Virus record (IMG/VR): IMGVR_UViG_3300032235_000212
Location: 1 to 28,399 of that record
Source of the DNA: a virus
DNA: 28,399 bases
Reading direction: 5' to 3' (one strand)
The notes beneath the pieces are model-generated. The model made no database searches and had not been told where the DNA came from. It saw only the letters and a list, made by a program, of their open reading frames with translations. Below, piece after piece: positions 17,201 through 24,398 of this stretch. How positions within the stretch are numbered: the stretch's first letter is position 1; each line of letters opens with the position of its first letter. The position numbers and the translations under genes were made by a program.

Positions 17201-18413
17201 GTTCTCCAAGGTGTTGTCGGCTGGTGATGACATGGACAAGATCAAGGAAGCATTGAGGGATCATAACATATCCTATGATGCTGAGCCAAATGGTTTATCT
17301 ATTTTCAAAGGTATTGAAGCCGAATATCGTGGTCGCCTTGCTTTTGGTGGTTTACTTGCTACTTCTATGATTGGGTATGCACTTGGTGGTAATATCCGTG
17401 GTAACGGTCCTGTTAATCCAGGTGAACGTAAGAAGCTTCGGGATAATTTTAACTGGCAACCAAAAACTATTAACGTTGCTGGTAAGTGGGTCAGCTATGC
17501 TGGTTATGAACCACTTGATACCATCCTGACACTTGTCGGTGACCTGGCATATTACTCACGGGATATTGGCTCTACCTTGACTGAGGACTTTATTGATAAA
17601 CTGGCTTGGACTATCTCTGCTACATTTGTCAATAAGACGTGGACTGCTGGACTGGAGCCTGTTGTTGCTGTTGCTAACGGTGACGAGACAGCTATTACCC
17701 GCTTCCTTGCTAATGAAGTACGGTCTGCTATCCCTATGTCTGGTGCCCTTGGTGTCGTCTCTAACGCCATCACAAGCTCCCAGAAGGACATCTACAACGA
17801 TCTCATTGGGTATGTAACCAATAAGGTCCCAGGCTTCTCTAGTAAGCTTCCAGAGCAGATTGATATCTACACTGGTAAACCACTCAATGACATTGATAAT
17901 CCTGTGCTTCGTGCTATTAATGCTGTTAACCCAGTTAAGATCAGCGAGGGTACAGAACCATGGCGTCAATGGCTTATTGATACTGGATGGGATGGTGTGC
18001 AGATGATCCGTAAGGACAGTACTGGTAACCACGAATATACTCCACAGGAACGTGAGACCCTGTACAAGTATATTGGTGAACAACAAATCTGGAAGGAGTA
18101 CGACAAACTCAGCCGTAACAAGAAGTACAACGATCAGCTGGATCGTATCCGTGCTATGCGTGTTCAAGGTCGTCCCTCTGAGGAGATCAATGCTGCTCAA
18201 AGTGAAGCGTACACTGTACTAACTAAAGTTATTAGTGATGCACAGAAGATCGCTGAACTTCGTATGCAACGCGATAACGAACCGATGTGGCGTTCCATCC
18301 AGGAGTCTATCTATAATAAGAACCTGATGGGCCAGGGTCGTATCGATGATGCTGCCAGGGCCGCTGATCGCAGGAAAGCTGAAATTCAGCAACTTACTCA
18401 AATGTACCGATAA
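14238..18413 (+). CDS. Internal virion protein, T7 gp16-like, without visible transglycosylase domain
   Basis: The largest protein here (1391 residues, T7 gp16 1318), placed where gp16 belongs. The N-terminal 40 residues are very acidic, and no SLT lytic transglycosylase motif (ESxxxPxA-like) is visible, unlike T7 gp16. Hydrophobic patches (near residues 135-190 and 1020-1060) separate long helical regions; residues 285-345 form a probable coiled coil. WTKYGQNAMIATDAYTQTTV and FAFPKTGVNGVKYAMSYTPI are conserved-looking segments typical of cyanophage gp16 proteins. Likely role: part of the trans-envelope ejection channel and DNA translocation. It overlaps the gp15-like gene by four bases and is followed six bases later by the tail fibre. 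Confidence 0.88.
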   Translation: MTMSPYAADDEELRRLEEEARAEEQALSAAAPAYDPNTNAPKTMFTEATPAENKAAGNVQPVKSPAEQAVQQLTGGGDQQEYSLGDRARYVAEQSLAVPAGIIDFGMDAIGRIPGAEWIDDSWDAKTKFKNPAFQKVREVSSILVPSIAVGIASRNLTAVSKTASITGGGSAVARGLAALGINVAGDVAINTISDQSEGDTISTVVKEAAPWLPVPDALVVKDTDTPEMRRQRNIYESAGISVIGDIIGYSAAAGRGIMDWFKPNDTAAKEFMASEALVNADSATAIKTSELDTQRAALEAELDAISAQVPRNEEELIAQSIQISDLDAQIKGLKDESSKLNQQYTTTGASDVTESPLESFVERQQTSRDMQIDEAGKQRLMDDPEGATGIDPMITPKIFPEGSTAALSVPPGNVARNMADTTAIKMGTTTGTPAPILSERAYYDLSKGNSKSRDILEGLAEGTREAGNFDAIVDGFRYTKSQMSDAAWKIYTDIIGTGNVSDLKSLFLDNRDVKHLLDGRKIKYINDIQAEGIGFAMRELTDKYLGRVVNETSARAMDTVGREISDIAEGYKAFPESADFDRVTEMIGDRLAFLMEEYALNKYVAGWALRNQDRWKKFLEKAPDKESALREITNEFDLKAQEKHAQSQGYRDMIRRIATERPDAAQPLIDAFALSKGDVDTLDKLMKWAAKQVSPMGLIYSSDGGLNAFAQGAWAVRYNNMLSGISALKAITGTTINLNLRTSNAFLGTGIGMLMGKNTPEDLRKATYVYSSWWTVNKRAMGDAWDTFKRTWNNGRWGNDNKMDFRELAREDLVTDYNPSLWDTLADMEAVWEKDGDWGRLFQYRSARLLYDLGNWRWTKYGQNAMIATDAYTQTTVASQLARSRAWDEVFSIGYKGSELAQQLAKAEKLAYDEAFDAAGNLTDAAAKNASGEIALNLDDEIATWLTRGINKLPILKSYFAFPKTGVNGVKYAMSYTPIATLPGMNKFSKVLSAGDDMDKIKEALRDHNISYDAEPNGLSIFKGIEAEYRGRLAFGGLLATSMIGYALGGNIRGNGPVNPGERKKLRDNFNWQPKTINVAGKWVSYAGYEPLDTILTLVGDLAYYSRDIGSTLTEDFIDKLAWTISATFVNKTWTAGLEPVVAVANGDETAITRFLANEVRSAIPMSGALGVVSNAITSSQKDIYNDLIGYVTNKVPGFSSKLPEQIDIYTGKPLNDIDNPVLRAINAVNPVKISEGTEPWRQWLIDTGWDGVQMIRKDSTGNHEYTPQERETLYKYIGEQQIWKEYDKLSRNKKYNDQLDRIRAMRVQGRPSEEINAAQSEAYTVLTKVISDAQKIAELRMQRDNEPMWRSIQESIYNKNLMGQGRIDDAARAADRRKAEIQQLTQMYR

Positions 18414-18419
18414 CCTTAA

Positions 18420-19454
18420 ATGGCAATCACAGAAACTTTACGTAATGGAGACGGGTCCAATCTAGGGCCGTTTTCATTTGATTTTGAATGGCTTAATTCA
18501 GCTGATATTAAGGTTACGGTTGATAACGTCCTGAAGACAGCTGGAACTGATTACAACCTTCAAGGTTTGTCCTATTCAACTAAGGACGGTGGTGAGGTAC
18601 TATTTACGGCTGGTAATGCTCCAGCTGTAGGTACAGGTAACATCCGCATCTACCGTCAAACTAGTAATGATGAGTTGACCTCCACCTTTTATTCGGGTTC
18701 AGCCATCAGAGCACAGGACCTGAATAATAACTTTACCCAAGGGTTGTATGTCGCACAGGAGACTACTAACAACTCCGTACAGGATGTAGGCAACGTAACA
18801 CTTGCTGCCAACTACACCTTTAATGCACCACCCAGCGCTCCTGCTCCTACGTCTGGTAGTCACCTTACTACCAAGTCGTATGTTGATACGCTTGTAACTG
18901 ACACAGCCTTTATCTCAGGTAACCTGTCTGTTGGGGATAAGGGTGACCTGACTGTTAACAGTGCCTCCAACTGGACTATTGATCCACTGGCAGTAACAAC
19001 TGCTAAGATTGCAAACAGCAATGTAACCTATGCCAAGATTCAAAACGTCAGTGCTACCAACCGAATCCTCGGAAGAAGCAGTGCTGGTGCTGGCGTAGTT
19101 GAGGAGATTGTCTGCACAGCTGTATCTCGGGATCTCCTCTCTGCTGTTGATGTAACCACATGGCGCACATACTTAGGCATTAACGATTTTGTTTCCATTA
19201 CAGCAGTAAGTAAGACTCTTGACAACCGAGAGCGTTGTACAGTTACGGCAGCTGGATTAACTATAACCCTTCCTTCCGCACCATTGCCTGGATGGGAAGT
19301 ATCCGTGTCCGTTGCTGGGTCATTTACCGATACTATTATCGCCAGAAATTTCTCTAATATTATGTCCCTTGCTGAAAACTTTACTATAAACGTACCGAAT
19401 ACAACCGTTACCCTTGTCTACATTGACGCTACCCGTGGCTGGAGGATCTTCTGA
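18420..19454 (+). CDS. Tail fibre protein with T7 gp17-type N-terminal domain
   Basis: A receptor-binding fibre, 344 residues. The N-terminal 120 residues match the T7 gp17 virion-attachment domain: LRNGDGSNLGPFSFDFEWLN, IKVTVDN, then GNIRIYRQTSNDEL and FYSGSAIRAQDLNNNFTQGL. A shaft region carries the recurrent fibre motif LAVTTAKIANSNVTYAKIQN followed by RILGRSSAGAGVVEEIVCTA. The C-terminal 100 residues are beta-rich and end WRIF. It is shorter than T7 gp17 (553 residues), so the receptor-binding tip may be supplied by the following proteins. The stop overlaps the next start (TGATG at 19452-19456). Confidence 0.93.
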   Translation: MAITETLRNGDGSNLGPFSFDFEWLNSADIKVTVDNVLKTAGTDYNLQGLSYSTKDGGEVLFTAGNAPAVGTGNIRIYRQTSNDELTSTFYSGSAIRAQDLNNNFTQGLYVAQETTNNSVQDVGNVTLAANYTFNAPPSAPAPTSGSHLTTKSYVDTLVTDTAFISGNLSVGDKGDLTVNSASNWTIDPLAVTTAKIANSNVTYAKIQNVSATNRILGRSSAGAGVVEEIVCTAVSRDLLSAVDVTTWRTYLGINDFVSITAVSKTLDNRERCTVTAAGLTITLPSAPLPGWEVSVSVAGSFTDTIIARNFSNIMSLAENFTINVPNTTVTLVYIDATRGWRIF

Positions 19455-20419
19455 TGTCTGTTCTTACTCAATTCCTTAGTGGTTCAGCATTGGGCATCCC
19501 CGCACAAATTATTATGTGTGGCGGCGGCGGCGGTGGCGGCGGTGGAAACACTAGGCCAGGTGGCGGTGGAGGTGGTGGAAACACGAGTTGTGGTAATGTA
19601 CCTTTATCTGCAAATTATATTTATACTGTCACAGTTGGTGCTGGTGGCTCTGGTGGTGCCACCGGTTTAAAAGGCACTAACGGCGGTACAACTCTGTTAG
19701 GTGCAATTGCTGCTTATGGTGGTGGTGGTGGTGGCGCTGGTTCTAATGCTGCTAGTGCCGCTATCAATGTCGGAGTGCCGTGTAGTGGATGTGGTGGTGG
19801 TGGTGGAGTCCATAATACTGGACTGGCATCACCTGGCACACCTGGTTTTAATAAGTTTTCATACCCAGGTTACTATGCACCTACTAACGGGATGAGCGCT
19901 ACTTACGGCTATTTTAATAGTCTTGGTGGGTACACTGGTACTGCTGCTGGTGGTACTGCTGCTGGTGGTGCTGGCGGTGGTGGGGGTGCTGGTTCTGATG
20001 GTGGTGCGTACAGTGGTAGTTCCCAAGGTTCTACCGGTGGTAGTGCCGGTGGTCATGGACTAGATATCTATGGCACTGGCACGTATTTGTTTACACAATT
20101 GGGTGCTGGAGGAGGGGGAGGTTCCAACACTAGCGCTACATTTGGTGGAGCAGGTGGTAATAATGACGCTGGTAATGGAGCAAGCCCTGTTGCAATTGGA
20201 ACAGCTGGTGTAGCTACCAAAGGTGGCGGTGGCGGCGGTGGAGCAAGTACCACTAACACTGCTGGATACAACGGCGGAAGCGGAATTATAATTATCTCCT
20301 ACCCCGACGTATTTCCTGCAGCTATTGTCACAGGCAGCCCAGCAATTGATACCACATCCCGTCCTGGCTTCCGTATTTATCAATACACTGGCTCCGGTAC
20401 TTTTATGGTGACTGCATAA
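19454..20419 (+). CDS. Glycine-rich fibre or adhesin protein
   Basis: A 321-residue protein with at least six poly-glycine runs (longest nine Gly near residue 23). They alternate with beta-type segments such as YIYTVTVGAGGSGGATG, and the chain ends FRIYQYTGSGTFMVTA. This matches glycine-rich domains known in phage fibres and adhesins, where poly-Gly II helices pack into a sandwich with loops that recognise the host. It starts on the last base of the gp17-like stop and ends on the first base of the next ATG (TAATG). The GGT/GGC repeats at DNA level are a likely source of slippage variation. A tip adhesin role is inferred. Confidence 0.85.
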   Translation: MSVLTQFLSGSALGIPAQIIMCGGGGGGGGGNTRPGGGGGGGNTSCGNVPLSANYIYTVTVGAGGSGGATGLKGTNGGTTLLGAIAAYGGGGGGAGSNAASAAINVGVPCSGCGGGGGVHNTGLASPGTPGFNKFSYPGYYAPTNGMSATYGYFNSLGGYTGTAAGGTAAGGAGGGGGAGSDGGAYSGSSQGSTGGSAGGHGLDIYGTGTYLFTQLGAGGGGGSNTSATFGGAGGNNDAGNGASPVAIGTAGVATKGGGGGGGASTTNTAGYNGGSGIIIISYPDVFPAAIVTGSPAIDTTSRPGFRIYQYTGSGTFMVTA

Positions 20420-20718
20420 TGGCACACTTTGCTAAACTAAACGAAAATAATATGGTTACTCAAGTCATTGTTATTAACAACCTTGAGTGCCTGGATGAAA
20501 ACGGTAATGAATCCGAAGCAGTCGGCGTTGCCTTCTGTAAATCGCTGTATGGTCAGGACTCCAACTGGGTTCAGACCAGTTACAACGGTAATATCCGTGG
20601 CATCTACGCTGGTGCTGGCGATACCTACGACGACGTTAATGACATCTTTGTAGCTCAAGAACCAGACCTGACTCCACTGCCAGTACCTGAAACACTTCCC
20701 GAACCAGTAAATCCATAG
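20419..20718 (+). CDS. Conserved cyanophage tail-region protein (MAHFAKL family)
   Basis: A 99-residue protein beginning MAHFAKLNENNMVTQVIVIN, continuing AFCKSLYGQDSNWVQTSYNG and YAGAGDTYDDVNDIFVAQEP. Proteins with this MAHFAxLDENNxVxxVIVVNN start and WVQTSYN centre are widespread in cyanophages, usually next to fibre genes. The usual C-terminal Trp-rich segment (PxPSWxLNEET-like) is missing here and replaced by a Pro/Glu tail. Function is unknown; an association with the tail or fibre is inferred from context. It is coupled to the glycine-rich gene by TAATG. Confidence 0.85.
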   Translation: MAHFAKLNENNMVTQVIVINNLECLDENGNESEAVGVAFCKSLYGQDSNWVQTSYNGNIRGIYAGAGDTYDDVNDIFVAQEPDLTPLPVPETLPEPVNP

Positions 20719-20731
20719 GAGCTAATCAATT

Positions 20732-21064
20732 ATGTCTACCACTCATAACATTAACAACAACGCTTATGTTGACCATGTAGAGCCACTGGGTACTCCTGGT
20801 GTCGCTCGTCAACTCACGGCAACCACCACTTCTCAGAATACTGCCCTTACTTCTAATATCTCCCGTATCAGCATTCGTGCTCGTAACTGCGACATTCGAT
20901 ATGTGATTGGTGTAGGGACTCAAACTGCTAATGCTTCCACAAGCCACTTCATTGCTAATGGAGAGCGACTTGATCTGGCTGTACCATTCGGAGCAAACAT
21001 TGCTGTCATCCGTGAAAGCACAGCCACCGTCAATGGTTCGCTGGCCGTTACTGAGCTTACCTAA
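20732..21064 (+). CDS. Small beta-rich fibre-region protein
   Basis: A 110-residue beta-rich protein. The segment from NISRISIRARNCDIRYVIGV through STSHFIANGERLDLAVPFGA and NIAVIRESTATVNGSLAVTE resembles a compact phage domain found beside or at the end of fibres in many podoviruses and siphoviruses. Its pattern is a string of short beta strands with a SHFI-x3-GERLD core. AGGAG in front of the start (20717-20721) gives a ribosome-binding site. A cap or binding domain of the receptor apparatus is a reasonable inference. Confidence 0.82.
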   Translation: MSTTHNINNNAYVDHVEPLGTPGVARQLTATTTSQNTALTSNISRISIRARNCDIRYVIGVGTQTANASTSHFIANGERLDLAVPFGANIAVIRESTATVNGSLAVTELT

Positions 21065-21066
21065 TC

Positions 21067-22890
21067 ATGAGACTGCTTGGCACCAAGCTGGCGGCAAACT
21101 CTTCGCATCGTGGGTTTGGTGACCAGCTTTATAACCTATCAGGTCAACTCCCTTCATTAGATCTTAACTTCTTTGGTAACAAAAGTCTTACTGATTCCAC
21201 TACTGGGCGTAACCTGATCGACTTCACCCGCGCCAGTAGCGGCACGTTCGTGGGCAGCGACGGGCTGATCAAGACGGCGGTGACGAACCTGCAAACCTTC
21301 TCTGAAGAGTTTGGCAATGCTGCTTATGGCGTCTCTGCTGGGTCAGTTTCAGGGACCAATGTCGGCATTGCTCCAAACGGTGCATCCACGGCAGACGAAG
21401 TAACAACTACAGGCGGTGGAGTCTTTAGATCGCTTACCGCTGCCACTACAGCTATTTACACCGCAAGCGTTTATGCAAAGTACGTGAGCGGAGGTACAAG
21501 TTTTTCGTTTGGGTGCGATAGCAACCCATCAAACGCTCGCACTGTATTTAATCTGCAAACAGGTGTAATAGTCTCTAACGGTGCCAGTGTTACCTCTTCA
21601 AGCATTACGCCTATGGGTAACGACTGGTACAGGTGCTCAGTGACTTTTGTATCAACCAGCACGAGCATCATTCTTGTTTACTATAACGCAACGTCTGGAT
21701 CAAGATATCTACTCTGGGGCGCCCAACTAGAGCAATCCCCCACCGTCGGCGAATACATCCCCACCACCAGCGTCATCAACTCAGCCCCGAGGTTCGACCA
21801 CAACCCCACGACCGGCGAAAGCCTGGGGCTGCTGGTGGAGGAGCAGAGGACTAACAGCGTTACCAACAACACAATGGTTGGGGCTGTAGCTGGTACGCCT
21901 GGGACGAATCCAACTGGTTGGCTTTATGCTTCAGCTCAAAGCAATGGATTGACAATCAGCATCGCAGGTGCTGGCGTTGAAAATGGAATCAACTATATTG
22001 ACTATAGATTCAACGGAACAACTGTCGCCACTCCCAACGCTTGTGCAATTGGCGTTGCTAATGGAACAGCGGCTACAGGGCAGACTTGGACTGCCTCTGT
22101 ATACTGGAAACTCGTAGGCGGAACCAGTAGCGGAGTTGCTAGCTGGCAACTCGGAATTATTGAAAGCACTTCAGTTGGTGCTTTTGTTTCAGGTGCTTTT
22201 TACTCCCAAACCGCACCAACATCTGCTGCGTTGATTACGCAAAGACCTTCGGCTACTAGGACGCTATCCGGTGGTGCAACCGTTGGGTTAGCTTCTTATG
22301 TGCTGCATATTCCCGTAGTAGGCAATACCGCTGTTGATTTTACCATCCGCTACGGTCTGCCCCAGCTAGAACAAGGCGCCTTTGCTACCAGCGTTATCCC
22401 AACTTCCGGCACAGCCGCCACCCGCAGCGCAGACGTGGCCAGCATCACGGGCTCAAACTTCAGCAGCTGGTATCGGCAGGATGAGGGGACAGTGCTTGTT
22501 GATGCTGCAAGGAGTCCCGCCGTAACAGGTAGATACCCGAACGTCGGCAACTTTAGCGATGGCACTGGTTCAAACCGGATCCAAATCTACGGCCTTGACT
22601 ATGGCGACAGATACACCCACGAGATTGTTTCAGCAGGAAGCCCGCAGGTTGCATTCAACCAGTCGCAACTATTCACCCCAAATACGTTCAATAAGCTGGC
22701 AGTGGCTTACAAAACAAACGACACTGCCTTTGTTGCTGGTGCCTCACTAGTTCTTGCGGATAGCTTGGTAACACTACCAGCAGTGAATCAATTATCAGTG
22801 TCTGGGGTAGATAGCCGCACCATCCGCCGCCTCACCTACTGGCCCACTCGCCTCAGCAATAACACCCTTCAGCAGATCACCCAACCATGA
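21067..22890 (+). CDS. Tail adhesin with duplicated carbohydrate-binding-like domains
   Basis: A 607-residue protein of lectin type. Residues 45-70 (LIDFTRASSGTFVGSDGLIK) and 237-260 (RFDHNPTTGESLGLLVEEQR) are the two halves of a common phage fibre lead-in. A beta-sandwich module with a TASVYAKYVSGG/WYRCSVTF pattern, ending LWGAQLEQSPTVGEYIPTT, lies between them. A second related module (TWTASVYWKLVGG, ending LPQLEQGAFATSVIPTSG) spans about residues 275-445. A concanavalin/LamG-like region (SSWYRQDEGTVLVDA onward to RRLTYWPTRLSN) completes the protein. The ends of both modules share a QLEQ-x7-IPT motif, which suggests internal duplication. Base composition varies: 21220-21300, 21770-21850 and 22340-22460 are noticeably GC-richer, a mosaic pattern. 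Likely host-surface glycan binding. Confidence 0.85.
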   Translation: MRLLGTKLAANSSHRGFGDQLYNLSGQLPSLDLNFFGNKSLTDSTTGRNLIDFTRASSGTFVGSDGLIKTAVTNLQTFSEEFGNAAYGVSAGSVSGTNVGIAPNGASTADEVTTTGGGVFRSLTAATTAIYTASVYAKYVSGGTSFSFGCDSNPSNARTVFNLQTGVIVSNGASVTSSSITPMGNDWYRCSVTFVSTSTSIILVYYNATSGSRYLLWGAQLEQSPTVGEYIPTTSVINSAPRFDHNPTTGESLGLLVEEQRTNSVTNNTMVGAVAGTPGTNPTGWLYASAQSNGLTISIAGAGVENGINYIDYRFNGTTVATPNACAIGVANGTAATGQTWTASVYWKLVGGTSSGVASWQLGIIESTSVGAFVSGAFYSQTAPTSAALITQRPSATRTLSGGATVGLASYVLHIPVVGNTAVDFTIRYGLPQLEQGAFATSVIPTSGTAATRSADVASITGSNFSSWYRQDEGTVLVDAARSPAVTGRYPNVGNFSDGTGSNRIQIYGLDYGDRYTHEIVSAGSPQVAFNQSQLFTPNTFNKLAVAYKTNDTAFVAGASLVLADSLVTLPAVNQLSVSGVDSRTIRRLTYWPTRLSNNTLQQITQP

Positions 22891-23186
22891 CTTATTACCT
22901 CCGCTTCCCCGACGAAGCCACCGGCATGGCCGCGCTAACCGAAGCCGGTTTCACCATCACTGATGACGACGGCAACACCACGATCCTGACCGCCAGCCAC
23001 ACCCATGCGCTGGACGTGATCGGCCTCATCAGCATCGGTGGCGAATACGATCCCGAAACTGGTGAGGTGATCACCGCTCCCACGGTGCTGGACGGCTGGC
23101 ATGTGAACTACATCGGTGAGCTGCCTGATGAGTGGGACGCCTATGTGGTGAGCCCTGAGCAGCCGGTGCGGGTGTTTGCCTGTTAA
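22887..23186 (+). CDS. Small GC-rich tail-associated protein, unknown function
   Basis: A 99-residue protein beginning MTYYLRFPDEATGMAALTEA and ending DGWHVNYIGELPDEWDAYVV then PEQPVRVFAC. Short proteins with a YLRFPDE start and a GWHVN-x-DEW end are common next to tail fibre genes of phages and prophages of many bacteria, but their role is unknown. A hand count of 22921-22980 gives 37 of 60 GC, well above the surrounding late genes. It overlaps the adhesin by four bases (ATGA), so the pair probably moved together. Confidence 0.85.
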   Translation: MTYYLRFPDEATGMAALTEAGFTITDDDGNTTILTASHTHALDVIGLISIGGEYDPETGEVITAPTVLDGWHVNYIGELPDEWDAYVVSPEQPVRVFAC

Positions 23187-23206
23187 CTAATTATTGGTAC
23201 AAACTA

Positions 23207-23413
23207 ATGCTTACCATCTTTGGGGTCAAGGTTTCTTACGAGACCTTGGCCTTTTTTATTCTCTTTATCACCTCCGAATACCTCGGTCTAACTAAGAAGC
23301 GCCGCTCCAACAGCGTCACCCAGGCTATCTCTATGGCTGCTGCTTACTTCAGCAAGACTCGCACTGAAGATGACCGGATCCGTCGCCTGCGTCGGGCATT
23401 CACACGGAAGTAG
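23207..23413 (+). CDS. Holin candidate (one membrane segment)
   Basis: A 68-residue protein with one hydrophobic segment (LAFFILFITSEYLGL, about residues 14-28), a short N-terminus and a strongly basic C-terminal half ending RIRRLRRAFTRK. It lies directly before the endolysin. This size, topology and position fit a small phage holin that permeabilises the inner membrane to release endolysin, although a single-helix protein could also be an accessory lysis protein. Codons 6-17 coincide with a strong terminator hairpin (23224-23257), so full-length expression needs read-through. The only in-frame Met after the start lies past the membrane segment, so a later start would lose it. Confidence 0.72.
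   Translation: MLTIFGVKVSYETLAFFILFITSEYLGLTKKRRSNSVTQAISMAAAYFSKTRTEDDRIRRLRRAFTRK
23222..23257 (+). terminator. Intragenic rho-independent terminator within holin gene
   Basis: Bases 23224-23235 (GGTCAAGGTTTC) pair with 23240-23251 (GAGACCTTGGCC) over 12 consecutive positions (ten Watson-Crick, two G-U), with a four-base loop TTAC. Six T follow (23252-23257), then ATT. This is the strongest terminator-like structure in the window, and it lies inside codons 6-17 of the predicted holin, between the tail-fibre block and the lysis block. Confidence 0.85.
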
Positions 23414-23417
23414 GACT

Positions 23418-24398
23418 ATGGTTCTACTTAAAGTCCCCCAATACTATGTTCAGACGGACTCTGCCACCAGGCACGGAGATCGCATGTGTTTTTCAAGCAC
23501 TTGTGCGATGGCAATCAAGTATCTCCGTCCTGAAGCTCTACTTGGCAGTAACGCTGATGATGATTACCTCCGTACCGTCCTGAAGTACGGAGACACAACT
23601 GAATATACGTCCCACATCAAAGCTTGTAAGGACTACGGTATCACCGCTACCTTCTATAAGAATGGAACCAAACAAGCCCTACTTAGTGAACTGAAGAACG
23701 GCTTCCCCACAGCCACAGGCATCCTTCATCGGGGTCATGCCTCTGCTCCCCGTGGTGGTGGACATTGGATGCTCCTGATTGGTGACGAAGGTGGTAAGGG
23801 TGTCTTCCACGATCCATACGGTGAGATGGATAACGTCAACGGTGGATACGTCAAGATTGGTTCAGGTGGCCAGGGAGTTAAATATTCCTGGGTCAACTGG
23901 CTAAAACGATGGGAAGTCGAAGGCCCCCGTACTGGCTGGTTTATGACCTTCCGTGCCGTGTCTACCCCGTCCCCTAAGCCTTCTACCGCTAATACATGGG
24001 ATGGCGTTGTAGCCGCTGCTAAGGCTGCTGGAGCGAAGTTCCCCGACGTTGTAGCAGCACAGTGGGCCCTTGAGAGTGGCTACGGTAAACACACATCTGG
24101 TACCAATAATTACTTCGGCATCAAATCAGGCAAGGATGGTGAGGGTTCCCTTGTGTCAACGACTGAATTCGTTGGTGGCATGGAGATCAAAACTGATGCC
24201 TGGTTCAAGAACTTCCCGTCTCTTGATGCCTGCGTCTCATACATTGTAGATCGCTGGTACAAAGACTATAAGGGTTACAAGGGTGTTAACCGTGCTTCTA
24301 CCCCGACGGAATGCGCCCAACTGTTGGTACGTGAGGGATATGCAACTGATCCCGCTTATGCGGACAAACTGATACGTATTTTACGGGAACATGGTTGA
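23418..24398 (+). CDS. Two-domain endolysin: C39-like peptidase plus glucosaminidase
   Basis: A 326-residue lysis enzyme. Residues 5-185 resemble the C39-like cysteine peptidase fold: VPQYYVQTDSATRHGDRMCF with candidate nucleophile Cys24, GGGHWMLLIG with His116, and HDPYGE with Asp132. Residues 195-326 resemble a FlgJ-type glucosaminidase (FPDVVAAQWALESGYGKHTS, putative Glu219, then NNYFGIKS and the final YADKLIRILREHG). The enzyme should cut both a peptide bond and a glycan bond in peptidoglycan. I choose ATG 23418, not the in-frame ATG at 23370, because it follows the upstream stop, has TAGGA in front, and begins the C39 domain properly. No signal peptide is visible, so release through a holin is expected. 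The glucosaminidase closely resembles the domain in the gp15-like protein. Confidence 0.88.
   Translation: MVLLKVPQYYVQTDSATRHGDRMCFSSTCAMAIKYLRPEALLGSNADDDYLRTVLKYGDTTEYTSHIKACKDYGITATFYKNGTKQALLSELKNGFPTATGILHRGHASAPRGGGHWMLLIGDEGGKGVFHDPYGEMDNVNGGYVKIGSGGQGVKYSWVNWLKRWEVEGPRTGWFMTFRAVSTPSPKPSTANTWDGVVAAAKAAGAKFPDVVAAQWALESGYGKHTSGTNNYFGIKSGKDGEGSLVSTTEFVGGMEIKTDAWFKNFPSLDACVSYIVDRWYKDYKGYKGVNRASTPTECAQLLVREGYATDPAYADKLIRILREHG

Noticed and set aside
22170-22210. T-runs near 22175 and 22197 as a terminator within the adhesin gene
   Set aside because: No inverted repeat precedes them; they are Phe/Leu codons.
23370-23417. Earlier in-frame ATG for the endolysin
   Set aside because: It would overlap the holin gene by 44 bases, and the added residues do not belong to the C39-like domain. 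ATG 23418 has a ribosome-binding sequence and follows the stop.
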